Position numbers and translations under genes: made by a program. From contig NZ_QBUG01000010.1 in assembly GCF_003058225.1 (NCBI RefSeq), positions 124,001-188,000 on the forward strand: 64,000 bases of DNA, in the 5' to 3' direction. Source of the stretch: Promicromonospora sp. AC04. Its GTDB lineage: Bacteria; Actinomycetota; Actinomycetes; Actinomycetales; Cellulomonadaceae. Positions within the stretch are counted from its first letter, which is position 1. The number at the start of each line of letters is the position of its first letter. Below, one piece after another: positions 50,287 through 58,654 of this stretch. Under the pieces are notes generated by a model. It had not been told where the DNA came from and did not search any database. It worked only from the letters and a program-made list of their open reading frames with translations.

Positions 50287-52620
50287 ATGAAACGCTCCCT
50301 GATTGCCGGAGCCACAGTGGCAGGGATGTTGTTCGGGGCGTTTGTCGCGCCTGCCACGGTGGCGGCGTCCGCGGAGACGACGCCATCGCCCGAGGTCGAC
50401 TGCGGCATCACGGTCTGGGGCGAGGCGGAGGCGGTGTCGCTCGCCGAGGCGTGCGACAAGGACGTCGAGGTGATGGGCGCCACCGGGGACGGTGCGCGGC
50501 TCTTCGCCGAGCCCGACGGGGAGATGCGGATCGAGGCCTCTGGCCTTGACCCCTACGTCACGACAGGGGCAGCGGCGCGCACCGCTCTCAACCGAGCATC
50601 CGGGGGCGACTACGGCTGGACGGGCACCCGGTGGGTCGGCTACTGCGACCCCGCCGAGTACGCCGAGGGGTGCGACGCCGCAGGCGTCCAACGGCTTGCC
50701 TGGCAGTTCGACGGCATCGGGATCCTCGAAGATCTTGCGCCGGGGGACATCACGTCGGCCGAGCTCATCCTGAACTCCAACGTGGCATGGCTCGACAACG
50801 TGGACTGCACGCCGAGCACCCTTGACCTCTATGACATCCCGCGGATCTCGGCCAGCACGGGCTGGTCGAGCACGTCGGCCTGGACGGCGGACCGTCGTGC
50901 CGGCGACATCACGTTCTACGCACCGGCGTGCGAGCAGTCCCCCGGCTACACCGGCTACTTCGACTTCGACGCGACGCAGCTCGCGGTCAATGCGGTGCGG
51001 GACGACCGGTCATCGGTGACGGTCGGCGTCCGGGCAGCGGACGAGACGTGCATGGCGTGCGGCTGGACCTCCTTCAAGCCGAGCGCGACCCTGATCATCC
51101 GTTTCAACAGGGCGCCGCTGACGCCGACCGACCTGATGATCGGCAGTGCCGACCTGGGCTGGGGGCAGGCATGTTCTGCCGAGCGAGTCATGCGTACCAC
51201 GACGCCTCGTCTGTCGGCAGACATCACTGACCCTGATCCGGCAAGTAATCCTGACGAGAGCGCTCCAGTCACCGCCACATTCCGGGTTGCTCGAGCGGAT
51301 GCGCCCGACGACGTGCTCTGGGAGGGGTCGGAGTCGTCCTCGCACGCGGACCGACACAGTCTTTCGGTGTCGTCGGGGATTCTGGAGAACGGCGCTCGCT
51401 ACGTGTGGTCTGTGTTCGGAACGGACGACGGCGGCCTGGCTGGCCCGATCGCATCGTGCACGTTCGCCGTCGACATCAGCGCTCCCGCCGCCCCGATCAT
51501 CATGCCCTTGGTGGGTGGCCAGGCGGTTTACCTCGAAAGAACCGTGCGGGGCGGCCTCGGAGTGCCAGGTTCGTTCCTGTTGACGAGCTCGTCGGACGAC
51601 GTCACGAGGTACCGGTACGGCGTCAATACACAGATCCCGTCGAACGAGATCGTTGCGACCGAGAACACGGTCCTGAACATCGCGCCCACCAGAACGGGCC
51701 TGAACTACCTGTCGATCGACGCGATCGACAAGGCGGGCAATGTCAGCGCGCAGGTCATCTTCGAGTTCTACGTCTCGTTCAATGCCCCAGTTCCGCCGCC
51801 CCCGGCGATCACCGTGACCGGTCCGACGTCGTACACGTTCGGGGACGTCGTCACCGCCTCGGTGACGCTCAGCGATGACGCGGCCACCCCGTACGGGACC
51901 GTGACGGTCAGGTCCGGCTCCACCGTGGTCGGCAGTGCGGCTTTTGACGAACGCACGGAGGAGCTGGAGCTCGACGGTCAGGCGCTGGGCGCGGGAACCA
52001 AGGCGCTGACATTCACGTACCAGGCGTTCTCGAATGCCCCGGCATGGAGCACGCAGCGGACCGTGACGGTCACGCCGCTGGTGTTCTCCATCTCGCGGCT
52101 CCCGTCGATCTCCGGCACCGCCCAGGTCGGTCAGACCCTCACCGCGATGCGGTGGACCTGGACCCCGACGCCCACGACGGTCAAGTACCAGTGGCGCCTC
52201 GACGGCCAAGCTGTTTCGGGTGCGACGTCGCGGACCTGGACGGTCCCGGCGTCGGCCAAGGGCAAGCGGGTCACGGTCGCGATCACCGGTTCGAAGACCG
52301 GGTACACGACCAAGACCGCAGTGAGCCCGTCGACGACAACGGTGAAGGCTGGGGCGTTCGTCGCGCCGCGCCCGACGATCACGGGGACCGCGAAGGTGGG
52401 TTCTACGCTCAAGGCGGTGCGCGGCACGTGGACGCCGCAGCCGTCCACGGTGAAGTACCAGTGGAAGGTCGGCGGCGTCGCAGTCACGGGCGCGACGGAC
52501 TACTGGTTCAAGGTGCCGGCTTCCGCGAAGGGCAAGCGGATCGCCGTCGTGGTCACCGGTTCAAAGCCGGGCTACGTGACCAAGACCGTTACCAGCCCGC
52601 TGACCAGCGTGATCCGCTGA
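50287..52620 (+). CDS. Secreted modular protein with Ig-like C-terminal repeats
   Basis: 777 residues from the ATG at 50287 (AGGAGG ribosome binding site). Signal peptide MKRSLIAGATVAGMLFGAFV with cleavage after about AASA. Residues about 100-270 form a Cys-containing beta-sandwich (AELILNSNVAW, CTPSTLDLYDI), possibly a DNRLRE-like stalk domain. A middle Fn3/Ig-like part follows (about 300-600). Residues about 601-777 are two tandem about 88-residue repeats with ISGTAQVGQTL / ITGTAKVGSTL, VKYQW and VPASAKGKR in each. No catalytic motif or anchoring signal was seen. It is probably an extracellular binding or surface protein. Followed by two hairpins. Confidence 0.72.
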   Translation: MKRSLIAGATVAGMLFGAFVAPATVAASAETTPSPEVDCGITVWGEAEAVSLAEACDKDVEVMGATGDGARLFAEPDGEMRIEASGLDPYVTTGAAARTALNRASGGDYGWTGTRWVGYCDPAEYAEGCDAAGVQRLAWQFDGIGILEDLAPGDITSAELILNSNVAWLDNVDCTPSTLDLYDIPRISASTGWSSTSAWTADRRAGDITFYAPACEQSPGYTGYFDFDATQLAVNAVRDDRSSVTVGVRAADETCMACGWTSFKPSATLIIRFNRAPLTPTDLMIGSADLGWGQACSAERVMRTTTPRLSADITDPDPASNPDESAPVTATFRVARADAPDDVLWEGSESSSHADRHSLSVSSGILENGARYVWSVFGTDDGGLAGPIASCTFAVDISAPAAPIIMPLVGGQAVYLERTVRGGLGVPGSFLLTSSSDDVTRYRYGVNTQIPSNEIVATENTVLNIAPTRTGLNYLSIDAIDKAGNVSAQVIFEFYVSFNAPVPPPPAITVTGPTSYTFGDVVTASVTLSDDAATPYGTVTVRSGSTVVGSAAFDERTEELELDGQALGAGTKALTFTYQAFSNAPAWSTQRTVTVTPLVFSISRLPSISGTAQVGQTLTAMRWTWTPTPTTVKYQWRLDGQAVSGATSRTWTVPASAKGKRVTVAITGSKTGYTTKTAVSPSTTTVKAGAFVAPRPTITGTAKVGSTLKAVRGTWTPQPSTVKYQWKVGGVAVTGATDYWFKVPASAKGKRIAVVVTGSKPGYVTKTVTSPLTSVIR

Positions 52621-52626
52621 ACGAAC

Positions 52627-52667
52627 CTGGGGCAGCTCACAGGTCCGACGACCGTGAGCTGCCCCAG
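52627..52667 (+). terminator. 14-bp hairpin terminator after the secreted protein gene
   Basis: CTGGGGCAGCTCAC and its complement with a 13-nt loop. Confidence 0.8.
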
Positions 52668-52670
52668 ACA

Positions 52671-52713
52671 GATCGAGCGTCCGGCGCGCCATCGGCGCAC
52701 CGAACGCTCGATC
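52671..52713 (-). terminator. Second hairpin, next to the ggt 3' end
   Basis: GATCGAGCGT at 52671-52680 and ACGCTCGATC at 52704-52713; it lies 29 bp beyond the ggt stop codon and probably terminates the leftward transcript. Confidence 0.65.
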
Positions 52714-52741
52714 AGGTCAATGCCCCGTCATCGGGATCAGG

Positions 52742-54568
52742 TCACTCTCCCGTAGGCCACACCACGCGGGCCGACCCGCCGCCGAGCCGAGTCGGCTCCG
52801 CTACGGCGGTGAGCAGGCCACCGGGACCGATCTCGATGGCGGTAGCCGCCCCGAGCGCCGCGCTGTACGGCCTGAACGCCTGCCCGTACCCGGCAAGCGC
52901 CGTGCCGTACCTGTCGACGAAGGCCTGCTCCGCCAGCGTGCTCGTCGAGGTCTGCGGCGTCGCCCGCGGTGCGGCGATCGCCTCCTCGATGGTCATGCCC
53001 AGGTCGATCCGGTGGATCAGCATCTGCAGGACCGTCGTGATGATGAACGACCCGCCCGGCGACCCGAGCGCGAGCACCGGACGCCCGTCCTCCAGCACGA
53101 TCGTCGGCGACATGGACGAGCGCGGGCGCTTGCCCGCCTCGATCCGGTTCGGGTCGGCGGCGTCGTACACGAGGCTGAAGTCCGTGAGCTCGTTGTTCAG
53201 CAGGAATCCGCGTCCGGGCACCACGATCCCCGACCCGCCGATCTGCTCGATCGTCAGCGTGTACTCGACTACGTTGCCCCACCGGTCCACCGCCGTGAGG
53301 TTCGTGGTCGACGTGCTCTCCGTGTCCTCGGGCTCGGTGCCGGGCGCGGCGGGTTCGCCGCACACGCCGTCGTACGACCTGGCGTCACCTGCCGCCACCG
53401 GCCTGGGGGCCGCTGCCGACGGGTTGATCAGGCACGCCCGCTCCTTTGCGTAGGTGTCGTCCAGGAGCCCGGCCAGCGGCACGTCCACGAAGTCGCTGTC
53501 GCCCAGGTAGGCGGCCCGGTCCGCATACGCCAGGGCACTCGCCTCGATGTAGTGGTGCATCACGGCCGGCTCGTCCAGAGACTCCAGGTCGAACTGCTCC
53601 AGGATGTTCAGCGCCTCGCCCACGGTGGCCCCGCCCGACGCCGGCGGCGCCATCCCGTAGACGTCGTACCCGCGGTACGAGACGACCGCCGGATCCCGGT
53701 CCACGACCTCGTACGACGCGAGGTCCTCGGTGGTCATCGAGCCGACCGGCACCGGGAGCTCCGTGCCGGTCGCGACCGGCGGCGCCTGCACCACGTCCGC
53801 GATCTCCTGGGCGAGCGCCCCCTCGTAGAACGCGTCCATGCCCCCGTCAGCGAGCATCCGGTACGTCGCCGCGAGCTCAGGGTTGCGGAACACCGACCCG
53901 ACCGCCGGCGCCTCGCCACCGGGCAGGAACAGCTCGCTCGTGGAGGTGATCGCCTCGAAGCGCTCCTGGTTGATCACGGTCTGGTCGTGGAAGAGCTGGT
54001 CGACGACGAAGCCCTCCTCCGCGACGGTCGTCGCCGGGCGCAGCGCCTGGCTCAGCGACGTCGTGCCCCACAGCTCCAGCGCGCGCTCCCACGTGGCAGG
54101 CGTTCCCGGGACGCCGACGCTGACGCCGCCGGTGACCAGGTCCGGGGTGAACGGGTACGGCTTTCCGGTCGCCGGGTCGATGAACGCGTCGTGCTCCATC
54201 GCCGCGGGCGCCGTCTCGCGCCCGTCGATGGTCTCGACCTCGCCGGTCGCGGCGTCGTAGTGCACGAAGAACCCGCCGCCGCCGATTCCTGCGCTGTACG
54301 GGTCGGTCACCCCGATCGCCGCCGCCATCGCGACCGCGGCGTCGGTGGCGTTGCCACCCTTCTTCAGCACGTTCAGGCCCACCTCGGAGACGACCGGGTC
54401 GAGCGAGCTGACCGCGCCGCCGTACCCGACTGACGTCGGCACCTTCGGCGGAACCTGCTTCGAGTCCGGGGTCGAGGCGTCGGCCGGGCTTGCCGCGATG
54501 GCACCGGCCAGCGCCAGGGCCAGTGCGCCCGTGACCGCTGACGAACGAACGACGAATCTCCTGCGCAT
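52742..54568 (-). CDS. ggt: Secreted gamma-glutamyltransferase
   Basis: 608 residues. Signal peptide at residues 1-31 (VTGALALALAGAIAA). The large-subunit marks include GGGFFVHYDAATGEVETIDGRETAP near 100. The nucleophile threonine begins the small subunit in STTNLTAVDRWGNVV near residue 421, the autocleavage site. SSMSPTIVLEDGRP and LGSPGGS follow. It cleaves glutathione and gamma-glutamyl amides outside the cell. The start has GAGGAG 12 bp upstream. Confidence 0.93.
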   Translation of the reverse strand: MRRRFVVRSSAVTGALALALAGAIAASPADASTPDSKQVPPKVPTSVGYGGAVSSLDPVVSEVGLNVLKKGGNATDAAVAMAAAIGVTDPYSAGIGGGGFFVHYDAATGEVETIDGRETAPAAMEHDAFIDPATGKPYPFTPDLVTGGVSVGVPGTPATWERALELWGTTSLSQALRPATTVAEEGFVVDQLFHDQTVINQERFEAITSTSELFLPGGEAPAVGSVFRNPELAATYRMLADGGMDAFYEGALAQEIADVVQAPPVATGTELPVPVGSMTTEDLASYEVVDRDPAVVSYRGYDVYGMAPPASGGATVGEALNILEQFDLESLDEPAVMHHYIEASALAYADRAAYLGDSDFVDVPLAGLLDDTYAKERACLINPSAAAPRPVAAGDARSYDGVCGEPAAPGTEPEDTESTSTTNLTAVDRWGNVVEYTLTIEQIGGSGIVVPGRGFLLNNELTDFSLVYDAADPNRIEAGKRPRSSMSPTIVLEDGRPVLALGSPGGSFIITTVLQMLIHRIDLGMTIEEAIAAPRATPQTSTSTLAEQAFVDRYGTALAGYGQAFRPYSAALGAATAIEIGPGGLLTAVAEPTRLGGGSARVVWPTGE

Positions 54569-54686
54569 GCTGATATTTGCTCCTCAGATGTGTTCGACCC
54601 GCTATGGGTCGGCAAGTCATAGACGCGCGGGATCACCATAAAGTTGTGGATGGGATGAAATTCGCCGCGCCGCGCCGGTCGTGCAC

Positions 54687-54713
54687 GGTCCGCTGACCAG
54701 CGCGATCCGTTGA
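54687..54713 (+). pseudogene. Remnant of a second secreted-protein 3' end
   Basis: The 25 bp at 54689-54713 match the last 25 bp of the secreted Ig-repeat gene (52596-52620) with three differences, and read in the same frame as PLTSAIR-stop versus PLTSVIR-stop. No upstream open frame continues it. It looks like the scar of a duplicated, deleted neighbour on the far side of ggt. Confidence 0.5.
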
Positions 54714-54728
54714 GCGGTCCGCGAGGGC

Positions 54729-55277
54729 TCAGAGGTCGAAGAGCGTGGGCTGCTCCAGGTAGACGCCCTCTGTCTCCAGCATGCGGAGCTTGGTGCGCGG
54801 GCCCCCGCGAGCGGAGAATCCGCCGATGCGGCGGCCCGCGGCCAGCACCCGGTGGCATGGCACGATCGGCGGGAACGGGTTGCGGCCCATCGCCTGACCC
54901 ACGGCCTGCGCCGCTCCGGGCGTACCCAGCTCGGCAGCGACCTCGCCGTAGGTGCGGGTCTCGCCGGGCGGGATGGCGCGAACCACCTCGTACACGCGGC
55001 GGTCGAAGTCGGGGAGGGCGCTCATGTTCAAGGGAATCTCCCCGAGGTCCCCGACGCCGTCGGCGAGCAGCCGCGTCAGCGCGGCGACCGCCGGCGCCAC
55101 CGGGGCGGGCGAGGCCTCGACGGCGCCCGGGTACCAGCCGCGCACCGCGCCCCGCACCTGGTCGGCGCTGCCGTGGGGGAGTGCGGATCCGACGATCTCC
55201 GCGTCCTCGTTCCAGACGAGCGCGCACTCGCCGATCGCCGTGGGGATCACCGCGAACTGAAGGCTGTTCTGGGCCAT
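54729..55277 (-). CDS. ogt: Methylated-DNA--protein-cysteine methyltransferase (Ogt-type)
   Basis: 182 residues from the ATG at 55277. The active-site motif PCHRVL is preceded by PIV and followed by GGFSARGGPRTKLRML. EVVRAIPPGETRTYGEVAAELGTPGAAQAVGQAMGRNPFP is the DNA-binding part of the family. Transfers O6-alkyl groups from guanine to its own Cys. No Ada regulatory domain. The next gene in line is an AraC regulator of another locus, so it stands alone. Confidence 0.93.
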   Translation of the reverse strand: MAQNSLQFAVIPTAIGECALVWNEDAEIVGSALPHGSADQVRGAVRGWYPGAVEASPAPVAPAVAALTRLLADGVGDLGEIPLNMSALPDFDRRVYEVVRAIPPGETRTYGEVAAELGTPGAAQAVGQAMGRNPFPPIVPCHRVLAAGRRIGGFSARGGPRTKLRMLETEGVYLEQPTLFDL

Positions 55278-55398
55278 GCGCCACACGATAGGCGGCACCA
55301 CCGACAGTCGATCCAGCGCCGCTCGCTCAGCGCCAGATGGTGGCGATCGTGGCGCCCGTCCGAGTCTCTGAGACGGAAGACGTCTATACGGGGATGGC

Positions 55399-56211
55399 TC
55401 AGGCGGCCAGTGCGCCGAGCGCGCGGCGCACTCGTGCCGGCGTCGTGCCGAGCGTCGCCTGGACGGCACGGGTCAGGTGCGCCTGGTCGGCGAAACCCAG
55501 GTCTCCGGCGATCGCGGCCAGATCGGCGTCGCCCGCCTCGAGCCTGGCCAGTACCCGGCTCAGCCTTACCCGGTTGCGGAACCGGGTCAGGCTGCTGCCG
55601 GTCTCCGCATGGAACACCCGGCTGAGGTGGGCGGGCGAGACCCCCAGGGCGCGGGCCAGGCTCACCAGGTCGCGTGACGAGGGGACGTCGTCCAGGACCG
55701 CCTCGCGCGCGTGCGCGGCCAGTCGCGCCCGTGCAGCGCGGGCGGACGGCGTCCGGGCTGTCGCGCGGGGGACGTCCGACGCCGAGGTATGGGCAGCGGT
55801 CGCCACCGTACGGACCAGGCGTTCGGCGGGGTCCGCCGCGTCGAGCGCCGTCCGGAGCAGGAGCCGGTGGGCCAGCTCCGTGGCGCCGTCGACCCGCACG
55901 GTGGTGGGCGCGGGCCGGTCTCCGACTATCTCCCGCCAGAGCGTGGCACCCACCGAGACGAACGTGCACACGTCGCCGCCGGACGGATGCGCGAAGCGCT
56001 GGTCCAGGCCGGGAATCTGGGCGTAGCCCTGCGTCACGTCCACGGACTGCTCGACGCCGCCGTTCACCAGCCGAAAGTGCCCTCGGCGGGGCAGGACGAG
56101 CCCGAACGTGTCGGGCGGCTCGGCCGCGGACCACCCCCGGTGGTCGTCCGAGCACGCCACCACCCGCACCGAGTACTCGGGCGTAGTGAGGACGGGTGTT
56201 GAGCGGCGCAC
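55399..56211 (-). CDS. AraC-family regulator, divergent from a DHA2 exporter
   Basis: 270 residues from the GTG at 56211. An N-terminal cupin-like ligand domain (FGLVLPRRGHFRLVNGGVEQ) and a C-terminal double HTH: SLARALGVSPAHLSRVFHAETGSSLTRFRNRVRLSRVLARLEAGDADLAAIAGDLGFADQAHLTRAVQATLGTTPARVRR. It is divergent from and close to the MFS gene, so it probably controls that exporter. The first start codon is not supported by a strong ribosome binding site. Confidence 0.87.
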   Translation of the reverse strand: MRRSTPVLTTPEYSVRVVACSDDHRGWSAAEPPDTFGLVLPRRGHFRLVNGGVEQSVDVTQGYAQIPGLDQRFAHPSGGDVCTFVSVGATLWREIVGDRPAPTTVRVDGATELAHRLLLRTALDAADPAERLVRTVATAAHTSASDVPRATARTPSARAARARLAAHAREAVLDDVPSSRDLVSLARALGVSPAHLSRVFHAETGSSLTRFRNRVRLSRVLARLEAGDADLAAIAGDLGFADQAHLTRAVQATLGTTPARVRRALGALAA

Positions 56212-56319
56212 GACCCCACCGTAGGCCGGGTCACCGACACTCCAGCCCACCTGGCCCAAGCCGGACGCCGAGCAAGGATGTTCAAGACCGGCGCGCGCCG
56301 CCGTCGGATCCTTGTGGCC

Positions 56320-57702
56320 ATGCGAAAACCCTTGCTCCTGACGGTGCTCCTCACCGCCCAGACCATGGCATCGATGGACGGCTCCATCGCGAACGTCGCA
56401 CTGCCGGCGATCCAGCGGGACCTCGGCGCGACGGGCGCGATGCAGCAGCTCGTGCTCTCGGTGTACCTGCTGGTGCTCGCGAGCCTCATTGTCACCGGGG
56501 CGCGGGTCGGTGACCTGTTCGGGCACCGCCGGGCGTTCCAGTGGGGGCTCGGGTTCTTCACCGTCGCGTCGCTCGCCTGCGGTCTTGCGCCGACGGCGGT
56601 CGTCCTGGTCGCGGCCCGTGCGCTCCAAGGGGCCGGGGCGGCGCTGCTGATCCCGCAGGTGTTCTCCCTGATCCAGCACCACTTCCAGGGCGCCGAGCGA
56701 CGCCGCGCCGTCGGCGTCTACTCCATGGTGCTGGCCCTGGGCGTTGCGCTGGGCCAGCTTCTCGGAGGGCTCCTGGTGTCGGCGGACCTGTTCGGGCTGT
56801 CGTGGCGGCCGGTGTTCCTCGTCAACGTGCCGGTGGGCGTGCTGCTGCTCGCAGCGGTGGGCCGGGTGCCGGCGCCGACCGCCGCCGGGGAGCGGACCGG
56901 TCGGGTTCGGGTCCGCCAGTTCGACCCGTTCGGGATCGTCGTCCTTGCGCTCGGCATGGCTGCCTTGACGACGCCACTGACGCTGGGCCGGGAGGCCGGC
57001 TGGCCGTGGTGGACGTGGCTCGCCCTGGGCGCATCGGTCGTCCTCCTCGTGTGGTTCGTGCGGCACCAGGCGCGGGCAGGGTCTCCCCTGCTCGATCTGG
57101 AGGTCCTGCGTCCGCGGGGAATGAAGCCGGGCCTGCTCGCGTGCGCCGTGGTGATGGGCTGCTACGCGGCCTTCCTGTTCACGTTCACACTGCACACCCA
57201 GGACGGCCTGGGCTGGACGCCGCTCGCTGCGGGGCTCGCCTTTCTCCCGTACACGATCGGGTTCGGGACCATCAGCCTGGCTTGGGCGCGGATGCCGGAA
57301 CGCGTCGTGCGCGTGCTGCCATTGGTCGGGCCGATCGTGCTGGCTGTCGTCCTGGCCGTGGTCGCGACCGGGGCGTCACCGTGGAGTCTCACTCCGCTCC
57401 TCGTGCTGGCGGGGGCGGGGCACGCGGCCGGGTACAGCCCGTTGATCGCGGGACTGTCCGACCTGGTGCCGCCCAGGATGGCGTCCGCGTTCTCGGCGCT
57501 CAACACCACAGGTCCGCTCGTTGCGCAGACGGTGGCGATCGCCGCGATCGGTGGCATCTACCTGGCATCTGGCCTGGCCTGGGCGCTGGGTACGACCGCG
57601 GCGGTGCTCGTTGTCGGGGCGAGTTGCGCGACGATCGCGCAGCGTTCGGCTCGGTCGGCGAGCACCCTGGCCGACGGCGACGCCGCGCCGGTCAGTCAGT
57701 GA
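56320..57702 (+). CDS. DHA2-family MFS exporter
   Basis: 460 residues from the ATG at 56320 (an ATG at 56278 gives 14 more basic residues). 14 membrane segments. MDGSIANVALPAIQRDLGA in helix 1, ARALQGAGAALLIPQVFSLIQ (motif C region), and the 'AGHAAGYSPLIAGLSDLVPPRMASAFSALNTTG' late block common in actinobacterial DHA2 pumps. Drug or metabolite export; the substrate is unknown. The 3' end overlaps the convergent DUF6457 gene by 11 bp. Confidence 0.9.
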   Translation: MRKPLLLTVLLTAQTMASMDGSIANVALPAIQRDLGATGAMQQLVLSVYLLVLASLIVTGARVGDLFGHRRAFQWGLGFFTVASLACGLAPTAVVLVAARALQGAGAALLIPQVFSLIQHHFQGAERRRAVGVYSMVLALGVALGQLLGGLLVSADLFGLSWRPVFLVNVPVGVLLLAAVGRVPAPTAAGERTGRVRVRQFDPFGIVVLALGMAALTTPLTLGREAGWPWWTWLALGASVVLLVWFVRHQARAGSPLLDLEVLRPRGMKPGLLACAVVMGCYAAFLFTFTLHTQDGLGWTPLAAGLAFLPYTIGFGTISLAWARMPERVVRVLPLVGPIVLAVVLAVVATGASPWSLTPLLVLAGAGHAAGYSPLIAGLSDLVPPRMASAFSALNTTGPLVAQTVAIAAIGGIYLASGLAWALGTTAAVLVVGASCATIAQRSARSASTLADGDAAPVSQ

Positions 57703-57976
57703 CCCAGCGAGCCGCGAGGGCGGTCGCCTTGTCCACGGCATCCTCCGCGGCGCCCGGCGCATCGCCCGCCGGCGCATCGCCCGCCGTCGCGGCGACCCCC
57801 GCCGCAGCAAGGCCGGCCGCGTACCCGACGGCGTAGGTGGTGACCGGCGCGGCCGGGCGGGCGACGGCGTGCGCGGCGTCGCGAGCGAGGTCGAGGACCG
57901 CTCCGACGTCGACCGTCCCCGGGGGAAGGCCGAGCTCGGCCTCCAGGGCCTGCACCCAGCTGTCGAGGTCTGCCAT
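57692..57976 (-). CDS. DUF6457 protein of the Mo-cofactor cluster
   Basis: 94 residues: LDSWVQALEAELGLPPGTVDVGAVLDLARDAAHAVARPAAPVTTYAVGYAAGLA, the typical DUF6457 opening. In other actinobacteria this short domain is next to or fused with MobA. It is the third gene of the moeA-mobA-DUF6457 run. Its molecular role is not known. The Ala/Gly/Pro-rich insertion (about 60-80) is a low-complexity addition. Confidence 0.82.
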   Translation of the reverse strand: MADLDSWVQALEAELGLPPGTVDVGAVLDLARDAAHAVARPAAPVTTYAVGYAAGLAAAGVAATAGDAPAGDAPGAAEDAVDKATALAARWVTD

Positions 57977-58015
57977 CTCGCGTCCTTTCGGGGTTCTCGC
58001 CGTCAGCGGTCTCGG

Positions 58016-58654
58016 TCAGAATTCCCCGCCGACGACGCGCGCGCCGAGGCGCGCCGCGTCGGCGGGGGTGTCGATGTCGTCGCTCCAGCCTGCCGGGTCC
58101 GGGACCTCGGCGCAGCGGAGCGCGCCGACCAGGCGCTTCATCGGCGCCCCGTCCGTCTCGATCCCGTCGAGAGCGGCGTCGAGGGCCGCGCGGCGGTACA
58201 GCCCGACCAGCCACTGAGCACGCCGGTCGCGCACCAGGTAGGCGCCGTCCACCGGTTCACGTGAAACTGCCCGCTCCAGGAGCGTGACCGCCCTGGCCGC
58301 GCGCGGCACGTCCACGGCGAGGAGCAGCACCCACGGTGCGCCCGGGTCCGGCAGGGCGCGCAGCCCGGCGGCGAGGCCCGCGACCGGCCCGCCGAACGGC
58401 GGGTCCTCCCTGGTGAGGCCGGGTGTGGGCCCGGCATAGCCCGACGTCGGGCCGGGGACCGGGAGCGCGTCAGCCAGCTCCGGCGGGCCCACCACCACGG
58501 CTCGGCGGGCCCGCGCGCTCGCCGCGAGGGCGCGGTCGAGCAGCCGCGTGCCGTCGACGACAAGACCCGCCTTGGACGTGCCGTCCAGCCGGGCGGACCG
58601 GCCGCCGGCCAGCACGACGGCGTCGTAAGCGATCTCGGGCTTCCGCGCGGTCAT
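58016..58654 (-). CDS. mobA: Molybdenum cofactor guanylyltransferase
   Basis: 212 residues from the ATG that overlaps the moeA stop (ATGA). The nucleotidyltransferase signature LAGGRSARLDGTSKAGLVVDG is clear, with later LLAVDVPRAA (metal Asp). It attaches GMP to the molybdenum cofactor, giving the bis-MGD form used by nitrate reductases such as the one at 63436. Coupled to moeA. Confidence 0.9.
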   Translation of the reverse strand: MTARKPEIAYDAVVLAGGRSARLDGTSKAGLVVDGTRLLDRALAASARARRAVVVGPPELADALPVPGPTSGYAGPTPGLTREDPPFGGPVAGLAAGLRALPDPGAPWVLLLAVDVPRAARAVTLLERAVSREPVDGAYLVRDRRAQWLVGLYRRAALDAALDGIETDGAPMKRLVGALRCAEVPDPAGWSDDIDTPADAARLGARVVGGEF

